This document shows, in pieces, positions 57,849-64,000 of a stretch of 64,000 bases of DNA. Every line of letters begins with the position of its first letter. Within the stretch, counting starts at the first letter, position 1. The notes beneath the pieces were generated by a model that saw only the letters and a program-made list of their open reading frames with translations, was not told the origin of the DNA and searched no databases. The position numbers were made by a program, and so were the translations under genes. The stretch covers positions 124,271,033 through 124,335,032 of the forward strand of contig NC_089495.1 in assembly GCF_036850765.1 (NCBI RefSeq), written 5' to 3'. This stretch comes from Saccopteryx bilineata (taxonomy: Eukaryota; Chordata; Mammalia; Chiroptera; Emballonuridae).

Positions 57849-59224
57849 CCTCGTGACTGTGGTTCTGCGTCCTGAGTCCTGGGGAGTAAATAAAGTGGTT
57901 GGAAGGGAAGCTCACACAATAGTTTTCAGCACTCGGGGCCGGATTTCTGAGGGGCGGGTCTGCCTCTGCTGGGACCTGCAGCCCCCGCCCCTCGGAGGGG
58001 CTCTCAGGCAGCCTTGGGCAGAGCCCTCTGGTGGGCTGTTGTGGGAGAGGCTGGACTGAAAGGAATTACAGACGTCCAGGTGCCAGGCCAATCTGGGAGG
58101 TCCTCCACCCTTCATGAGCAAAACCAGGGCTGGGATCTGGGTGTCCAGAGGCTAACTCAGCTGCTCATATGGCCCACCTGGGTTCAGCCCCGTTTGCAAG
58201 GGCATGTGTGGGAACAGAGCCTGGTTGGACCCAAACAGAGCCCAGCCGCTGTGATTCTGGGCTGGGCCTGCACTGGCCTGATCAGGGGAGTAAAGAGACA
58301 GGAGGACTGTTGGTCCTGTGGCCTGCATATTCTGTGCAGAGGATGAGTGTACCGTGGGCTAGCTCAGCAGTGGGAACGCTTCAGACTCCAGCACTGGGTA
58401 CTGAACAAGGGAGTTCAAGATCTGCAGAGCTGCGATGGCTTATATTGGCCATCTGGAACCCTGGGGCACATGCTCATTCTGGGGGTGCCCCGTGTCTGTG
58501 TTGCCTTCTGCCTGCCCCAGTTGTCCCTCCACAGCTGCTGCTCTGCTGCTCCTCAGTGGCCTTTTCATCTCCCAAATGTCCAGGGGCGAGAATTAGCCCA
58601 TCTGGAGAGGCTGCCCCCTTCAGGTCTGCAGTGTGTGTGCTGTCCTTGTGGCCAGAGGAATAGGTCAGCTTGCAGTCCCTGACCCAAAGCATAGTGCTGG
58701 CTGAAGGATTTCTGAATAAGAATGGGGTTTCATGGAGGCCCTGAGGCAGGCTTTGGCTGGTGTGATCCTGCAGCTGTCACAGTTTGTGCCAGTAGGTTGT
58801 TGGTGCCTTTGCCTTGGGGTCCATTCTCACCCAGCCTGTCAGCATCCATTTGAAGATGCTGATGGCCTCTGTGGCTGCTTCCCAGGAGGCTTCTTGACCC
58901 TCTAATTTAGCTGGAGACAATAGCCTCATTGAGACGATCCTAGGGCAACAGTTGGCAGCCCTGTGACTCCAGGAGGAGATTTATAACTGTTAGGGAGCCG
59001 GGCCTCAGACCCTCTCGTTCCCTTGTGTGCATCAGTTTGTGTGTGCCCCCAAAAGTTCAAAATGCTCTGAGGATGGAGATTCAGGCATTAGAATCCCCAC
59101 AACCCCGCTTCCTAAATGAAGTGTGCCTGAGTGTTAAGTGTGAGTGTGCCAGCTCAGGTTCCAGAAAGGCAGCCTTCCTAAGTGCCCCAGGAACTTGAAG
59201 TAAGCTAGGGGTTGGGGACTGACA

Positions 59225-59480
59225 GCCTTGAATGGAAGGACATGGGGAAGGAGAAGAGAGTATGACCCAGCGCAACAATGGGTGACACAGGGCAGGGTAA
59301 GGTCACTGCTGGCTAACCAGAGAAGTCCTTATGGAGGAGGTGGACCTTGAGTGAAAGTCAGGAATTTGATTGCAGGAGTTAGGGGGAGAGCATTCTGGTC
59401 AGTGTGAGCAGGGGAGGCGGGAATGAGCTGGTCCTTTAGGAGGATGGGACATAAGGAAGGGCCAACTTGTGGCTGCGGAG
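59225..59480 (+). repeat. Old mammalian interspersed repeat fragment
   Basis: AGAGAAGTCCTTATGGAGGA, GGTGGACCTTGAGTGAAAGT and GGGGGAGAGCATTCTGGTCA follow the same old repeat as at 32105-32600. Family not named with confidence. Confidence 0.5.
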
Positions 59481-62400
59481 GGCCAGGCTTCCCCGTTTGG
59501 AGCTTGAGCCATTCTGGGGTGGCAGTTGGAGTAACTGAGATTCATCCAAAGGAGCGTAGGTCTGTTTCTGGGGGTCTGGCCTTAGGTCTTGGCCATGGCC
59601 GCCTGCATGGTATCTATTTTTGCAAGGTAGGGCGTGAGGGGCAAGGAGGAAGCCGCCAACGCCTCTGCAGCTGCATGACTGACAGCCGAGACCAGAGGAC
59701 CTGCTCCTTCAGGGTGATTGCTGAAGGATGGAGGCCTCCAGGGCTACTATCAAAGCAGGGCAAGTTCTGAGCCACAGTGCCACCAGGGCTAGATTGCTGA
59801 GCTGACTGGAATCCTGCCATGAGGCCAAAAGGTGTTTCAGGGACATTTGGAGGTAGTGGTGGTATCCAGGCCAGAGTAGTATGCCCTGCAGGGCAGCCAG
59901 AAGCTACCTGGGATGGGGTGTGGGGTGGATGTGTGAGGGGCAGAGAGGAAGCATTCTGGGCACATCAGCCCTCTGCTCTGTGGAGTACCCATCTCTTTTT
60001 ATCATCTGTTTCCTCGCCTGTTCCCTCCTCAACCCTTGAAGACCCAAGCTGTCGTAGTTCCTGAAGGTAAGATCGTCCTGTTACCAAGGTAGCACAGGGA
60101 GTGAGCTGTCTTCTATCTTGGACGTGTCTGTCAGGTTCAGGTACCCCTGCCACTGACCTCCTGCACTCGCCTTGTGTTCCCTTCACCTGTGATCTCGGCT
60201 CTGTGGCAAACCTCCCATGTAGGGGCAAAGAGAGTACTTTGTATTTTGCTGACGTGATTTTTAAAGTCTCATTTCCCACTTTTCCTGGTACAAATGGGCC
60301 TAGAGGTGGCCTTGGCACCCGTCCCTGCCTGGGGTTACAGGGTGGCAGGAGGCTGATCCCTTTCCCTATCTCAGTCCGGGTTGGTGGAGACACTGGCTGT
60401 TGGATGGTGTGTTCTTCAGTGAAAGCAGGCTGAGTCCATTATCTCACAGCTCGGGTCTTCGTGTAACAAAAGCCTTTCTGACCTCCAGCTGTTGGCCCAC
60501 TTTCTTCACACTTGCTGTAACCAGACTTGCACGCAGAGAAAGAATTGGAAAAGTCCTTGGTGTTTTTAGAAACCAGACCAGGCACTCTGGTCCCAGAGCC
60601 GTGCTCTTGCCTAGAGGATGCCTGCCCTTCTAAACCCTCAGGTGTCTCCTCACAGGACCCTCTATGTGGGCTCTGGGCCCAGGACCAGAGCTGGGGGGCA
60701 GGCAGAGGGCCTCCTGGGAGGGGCATGTACATTTGGCTGCTTGTCTGGGAGCCCAGACACCTCCAGGACACTGCACTCAGAGGCTTTCTTGTGGGTCCAG
60801 CAGCACCTGAAGCATTGGCCTGGTTGCTTGCTGCCCAGAACATGGGACCAGGCACAGCCACCATCCAGGTCATGAGGAGCAGGTGGACGCCTGTGCCTGG
60901 GTAGCAGAAGCATTTCTGTCATCGGCTTCACAGCTGGGCTGAGGGTCAGACCTGGGCGGGGGAAGTGGAGGCAGGCACAGGACACCCCGCTCTGGGGAGC
61001 GTCTGTCAGGAAAGGCTTAGGAGGGCAAGCTTACACTGCCATTTGAGGCTGTCTGGGAAAGTGCTTTGGCCTATACGCCTTGGTTTCTCCTCTGTTGTTA
61101 GGTTATAAGCACCTCTGTCTGAGGTTTGTTCAGCACTGAGCCTAGGTCCTCTCAAGGAGTGTGGTGGGAGCTGTTGTGCTGGAGCTGGGGCGGGGCAGGT
61201 ACTTGCAAGGGCAGGTGGGTGTGGGTCCCTGAATGTCAGGATCAGGGGGCGGAAAGTGTTCAAAAGCCCAGGCGAAGGCCTGTCTGAGTCCCCTGGGGGC
61301 TGTGGGTGGACGGCATGGTCAACACTGTGGGTTCAGCGTGTCCATGAAGCCTGCCTGCCTGGGGGTCCTGCGTCCAGCAGATGCTCAGGCTCCTGGCCAA
61401 GCTGTGGTGGTGCCATGGTTCTCTCACTGTCACAGAGGAGGCTGGGGTCCTGTGGGCTGCAAGGCTCCTGCTTTGGGGAGATTGGCCTGGTTTCACCTAC
61501 CATCCCCTGCACCCCAGAGCATCACAGATGGGTGGGAGACATGCCTGTTGCAGGGCCACATGCGGACAGTGACATGGGCAATTGTTGGACGACTTCACCG
61601 AGAAGACAAGGGTGGGGTCAGGCCCTCAGCCTTCCTGAAAGGTGGTGATGTCCGGGAGGGGCATCGTCCTTATATAGCAGCCCTTTGTGAGTCCTGATTG
61701 TGTGGGTACTGAACCTGGTTCCCAGCTAGGAGAGCTATCCCATCTCTCGCCAGTGGGGAGAGCCATGTGTCTCTTGCTTGCCACAGGGGCCAGTTTAGCT
61801 CTATATGCCTTGCCCTTGGGGTATGGGGAGCCTGGGCACAAGGAGGGTGCCTCAGGGGCCTCTGTGACTGGAAGAACAAACCTACCTGAGTTTGAGCCCC
61901 TAGGTCAGCAGCAGGCACAATGCTGGCACATGGTGGGCACTTGCTTAGACTACATTTGTTGAGGAGGCTGTCCTGCTGGTCAGGACCAGTGACATGGTGG
62001 CCCATTCATGATGGGACATCAAGGGGAATGCGAATGTGTGGATGGATGGCCTGCTTGCCCTGTAGGAGTAAGGGGCCTCTCTGCCTGGGCACTGCAGCCT
62101 CAGCTCCCTGCTGGGAGTGCTGTAGACTTCCTGTCCTAGTGCTAGCTGAGGAGAACGGGGTCCCTCCTCTTTCTCTTTGCATGCCCAGGCGTCAGGGGAG
62201 GTCATAGGTAGAGGTCAAGCCCCTCTCCCACATGGTTCACTAGCTGAATGCCCTGGGGATGAGCTGGGCTGCTGCTTGGAGAGGCTCCCCGGGGACAGGA
62301 GCACAGGGCTGCAGTGAGGACCTGGGGCCAGGCTCAGGGAATCCATGTCGGCCTCCAAACCCAGGAAGGAACCCATCTTGCTACCAGGCCCGACTGGGAG

Positions 62401-64000
62401 TTCCCCTCTGGGTTTGGAGAGCCCCATGGGCAGGGCTGTGCGTTTGTCCACTGTCCTGTGACCGTAACAGTGGGCTGCGTGCAGTAGACACTCGAAGACC
62501 TGGTAGTATGTGCAGAATGGTGGGCTGGGTGGGGGGTTCTGGGCAACCAGGGGGCTCTGAGCATCAAAGGCAGAGGCCCCAGGAAATGAATTTTTTTTTA
62601 TTCATCCCAGAAACCCAGCCAGAAAATGAGTTCCTATGCTTTGTCTTGACAAAGCCACTGACGAAAAATGGTCAAACAGTGGCTCTTTTTCCAAAGCCCT
62701 GTTGGTTTTCCCCCAAATTTGGAGGCTCTCTGAGTTGCTTCTGAGACCAAACAGTCAGAACTCTCTGGGACACAGTCCCAGAAGCCTGAGGATTTGTAAT
62801 CTCTGTGGCCAAGTGGATCTAGCACTTGGCCCCTAGACACCCCTGGCGCACGGGCATTTCTGGGCTTAGGCTGTTTAATTTGGTCTGGACAGAGCGTGGA
62901 GACTCTGTTCAGCCTGGACCAGGAGATGGTCCAGAAACTTCAAGTTTGTTGTCATTTTTTAAGTGCTGCTTTGTCCAGAGATTCGGGGGAGGGACAAGAG
63001 GAGGGCCTTGACTCAGAGGATATACACAAGGAGCGCTCCCCCTCCACCACGTGTCCACCCCAGCACTGTTCCTAGAGCCAGGCCCGCAGGGGAGGCAGGA
63101 GCCTGGGTGAGGTCCTGGCCTGCCTCTTTCTTCCTTGTGTTTGTCCCCATCCACCCTCTTTTCTGTGACCCTGAGTCTCTTAACAGCCCCTGCTAGGAGG
63201 CGGAGTCCTCTATTGCCCCCCCCCCCCTTCCCACCTCCCCTGTCTCTGGGCAGTTGGGGAAGCTGATGTCAGGCCCAGTAGCAAAATGTTATACCCTCCC
63301 CACACATGGCTCAGAGCTTCCTGTGTCCATGCCCCCAGCTCTGGGACACCCTGCCTTCAGGTACCTTGGAATAGCATCCTGGAAGCCAGGTGAGATGCAG
63401 GAGGGGAGGCAGGCCAGATGTCTCCCCTCCCCCACCCCCTTCTGTTCCTCTATGACTGTCATATCAGGGGACCATCTGACTCGAGGTGCCAGACAGTTGT
63501 TCCCTGGGTACAAATGGGGCAAGGGTACCCCCAGGGCCTCGGGCCTGGTTTTGCAGGGGATGGGGTGGGGGTGGGGAGTTAGGTCTGTCTTGTGGCCTGG
63601 ATCTTATTTAGACTGAGTGGGGGAATTCCTGGGGGCTGGCTTTCCCCTCTCCCCTTCATCAGGCTGCCGGCTTCCTCACTCTACAAGGAGGGGTCAGTAC
63701 TCCGTTCTTGGCAGTTGGTGTCAAGTCTTGTCTGAAGATTCTGTGTCTGGTTTCCTACCCCCCAAACCCACAGCCTCTCCCTGCCCTCCGAGACACCCTG
63801 GGTATGATGACTGTCTTTGCTGCTGGGCTTCCTGCTGTCCTCTGGGGCAGGGCCTGGGGGTCCGAGCACCTTCTGGTGGATGGCTACAGCTAAGGGTCCT
63901 CCTGGGAGTGAGGAGGGGAGCTGACGACCTCCCCCTCTCTGCCTGTAGGAGGTTAACTGATGGACCCGGCTCATCTTTCTTTTTGGTGGGAAGAAAGACA

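Larger units (their letters stand above)
1..64000 (+). other. SEPTIN9: SEPTIN9 locus, 5' alternative-promoter region
   Basis: Septin-9 is a GTP-binding cytoskeletal protein that assembles with septins 2, 6 and 7 into hetero-oligomeric filaments and acts in cytokinesis, on actin and on microtubules. The locus is identified by three short coding exons that match the isoform-specific N-termini known for mammalian septin-9 (v1, v3 and v2), in the same order and on the same strand as in human. Each ends with one G before a GT donor, as needed to join the shared exon starting ALKRSFEVEE. That shared exon was not found here and must lie to the right. The v1 first exon (MKKSYSG) was not found either and must lie to the left. 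The GTPase domain is therefore entirely outside the window. Confidence 0.93.
57521..64000. other. SEPTIN9 v2 intron 1, no further exon seen
   Basis: The shared exon (ALKRSFEVEE) does not occur. Apart from a (GT)n(GC)n tract and an old repeat, sequence looks unique and GC-rich. Poly-C at 63216-63228 is a simple run. Frames up to 164 codons overlap on both strands with no recognised domain. Confidence 0.6.

Noticed and set aside
1..64000. Bacterial-type features (operons, CRISPR, ribosome binding sites, terminators)
   Set aside because: The window is vertebrate intronic DNA. Tandem repeats here are microsatellites and a minisatellite with no spacer structure.

Overview
This is mammalian nuclear DNA, almost certainly from a bat. 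It contains many tRNA-derived SINEs of the kind known from horseshoe and roundleaf bats (Rhin-1-like copies that open GGCCCTGGCCGGTTGGCTCA, plus shorter copies with an AAGGCACATATG core). It also has bat-style non-autonomous hAT elements and a fairly young-looking mariner. Horseshoe/roundleaf bat is my best guess, but no species can be fixed from the sequence.

The only protein-coding gene I can support is SEPTIN9 (SEPT9), on the plus strand. The window covers the gene's alternative-first-exon region. Three short coding exons are recognisable: exon 2 of the v1 (long) isoform at 13933-13989, the v3 first exon (MERDRIS) at 25556-25577, and the v2 first exon (MSDPAVNAQLDGIISDFE) at 57041-57095. 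The last lies inside a strong CpG island at about 56.3-57.5 kb, the bat counterpart of the human island whose methylation is used as a colorectal-cancer marker. All three exons end in the same phase, with a single G before a GT donor, so each can join the same common exon, which lies beyond the right edge. The v1 exon 1 lies beyond the left edge. Everything else is intron or inter-promoter DNA.

Layout. 1-7.66 kb: plain intron with two SINEs. 7.66-10.09 kb: a 2.4-kb G-rich minisatellite of 14/15-bp units with a 493-bp higher-order repeat. 10-17 kb: old repeats, a GGAA microsatellite and v1 exon 2. 17.3-18.6 kb: a processed KRT18 pseudogene. 18.6-21.6 kb: SINEs and a hAT element with a SINE nested in it. 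25.3-25.6 kb: the v3 first exon behind an inverted pair of (CTC)n/(GAG)n tracts. 29.8-31.1 kb: antisense L1. 34.3-41.3 kb: a nested L1 cluster holding an internally deleted mariner, a MER2/Tigger and several SINEs. 41-56 kb: mostly unique intron with MaLR LTRs and a small hAT MITE. 56.3-57.5 kb: the v2 CpG-island promoter. 57.5-64 kb: v2 intron 1 with a Z-DNA-prone tract.

I found no other gene, no structural RNA gene outside SINEs, and no CRISPR or microbial features. The most unusual features are the G-rich minisatellite array and the intact DNA-binding-domain ORF left in the deleted mariner.
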